Assembly: GCA_016190245.1 (NCBI GenBank)
Contig: JACPQY010000025.1
Span: 1 to 42,575 of the forward strand
Origin: Nitrospirota bacterium
GTDB taxonomy: Bacteria; JACPQY01
Length of the DNA: 42,575 nt
Direction: 5' to 3'
The translations under genes were made by a program, and so were the position numbers. The stretch's first letter is position 1. Each line of letters begins with the position of its first letter. The notes beneath the pieces were generated by a model. The model did no database searches. It had not been told where the DNA came from and worked only from the letters and a program-made list of their open reading frames with translations. Shown piece after piece: positions 42,359 to 42,575 of the stretch.

Positions 42359-42575
42359 ATTGTCCCCACGCACGTGGGGGTGAACCGATACACGCTGTTG
42401 ATTTTTCGCCCACCTCATCATTGTCCCCACGCACGTGGGGGTGAACCGCTCCCGGATTCCCTCGGGCACGATCCGGCGCTATTGTCCCCACGCACGTGGG
42501 GGTGAACCGTTCAATCCTGAAGCACTTCGGAGGATCCACGCATTGTCCCCACGCACGTGGGGGTGAACCGGGGGC
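42359..42575 (+). CRISPR. Type I-E CRISPR array, start only
   Basis: Four identical 29-nt repeats at 42359-42387, 42420-42448, 42481-42509 and 42542-42570. Each has the stem CCCCAC-GCAC-GTGGGG and ends GTGAACCG, the usual type I-E form and orientation. Three spacers of exactly 32 nt lie between them and a fourth begins at 42571, where the window ends. Transcription is expected in the + direction, with the crRNA cut by Cas6e after the hairpin. None of the spacers matches elsewhere in this window by eye. Confidence 0.98.

Overview
The window is GC-rich DNA, probably from an uncultured Gram-negative bacterium. Lipoprotein signal peptides, a FadL-type outer-membrane protein, a porin-like protein and sigma-54 signalling all point that way. 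The minus-strand order pyrR-pyrB-pyrC-carA-carB-greA, plus heme-bearing lipoproteins with CX4CH motifs, recalls Deltaproteobacteria/Myxococcota-like lineages; this placement is inference.

Layout. (1) 1-3320: 3'-truncated minus-strand gene for a long heme-bearing, Ig/FN3-like surface lipoprotein. (2) 3532-13854, minus strand: recG, greA and a complete de novo pyrimidine operon (carB, carA, pyrC, pyrB, pyrR). carB is interrupted by one in-frame TAG codon. The pyrR leader carries a hairpin that fits the PyrR-binding consensus. (3) 13957-15467, plus: tadA and an MscS channel, divergent from pyrR with overlapping -35 boxes. (4) 15595-20248: histidine kinase, receiver protein and receiver-GAF-GGDEF cyclase in a start/stop-overlapping operon, converging on an NtrC-type sigma-54 activator. 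(5) 20352-26933: FadL-like protein, a neutral-ceramidase-like lipoprotein, a Uma2 protein, a one-heme porin-like protein and a heme lipoprotein. (6) 27017-32993: XRE regulator with a palindromic operator-like site, a 1244-residue lipoprotein ending in a seven-bladed propeller, an FHA protein, and a lipoprotein gene split by a 227-bp insertion with 27-bp inverted repeats. Removing that insertion restores one reading frame.

(7) 33402-42575 is the most notable part: a type I-E CRISPR-Cas locus in the order cas8e(cse1)-cse2-cas7e-cas5e-cas6e-cas1-cas2-array. The Cas5e subunit carries a C-terminal HNH-type zinc-ribbon domain. No intact cas3 is present; instead a roughly 48-residue relic of a Cas3 N-terminus and a 66-residue relic of a second Cse1 lie upstream. 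Two nucleotidyltransferase modules are embedded: an AbiEii-like gene with a small partner between the relics and cas8e, and an MNT/HEPN pair between cas6e and cas1. The array (29-nt repeats, 32-nt spacers) starts 17 nt after cas2 and runs off the window.

Several palindromic repeats of different sequence families are scattered through region 1-22000. Some lie inside coding sequence or against start codons.
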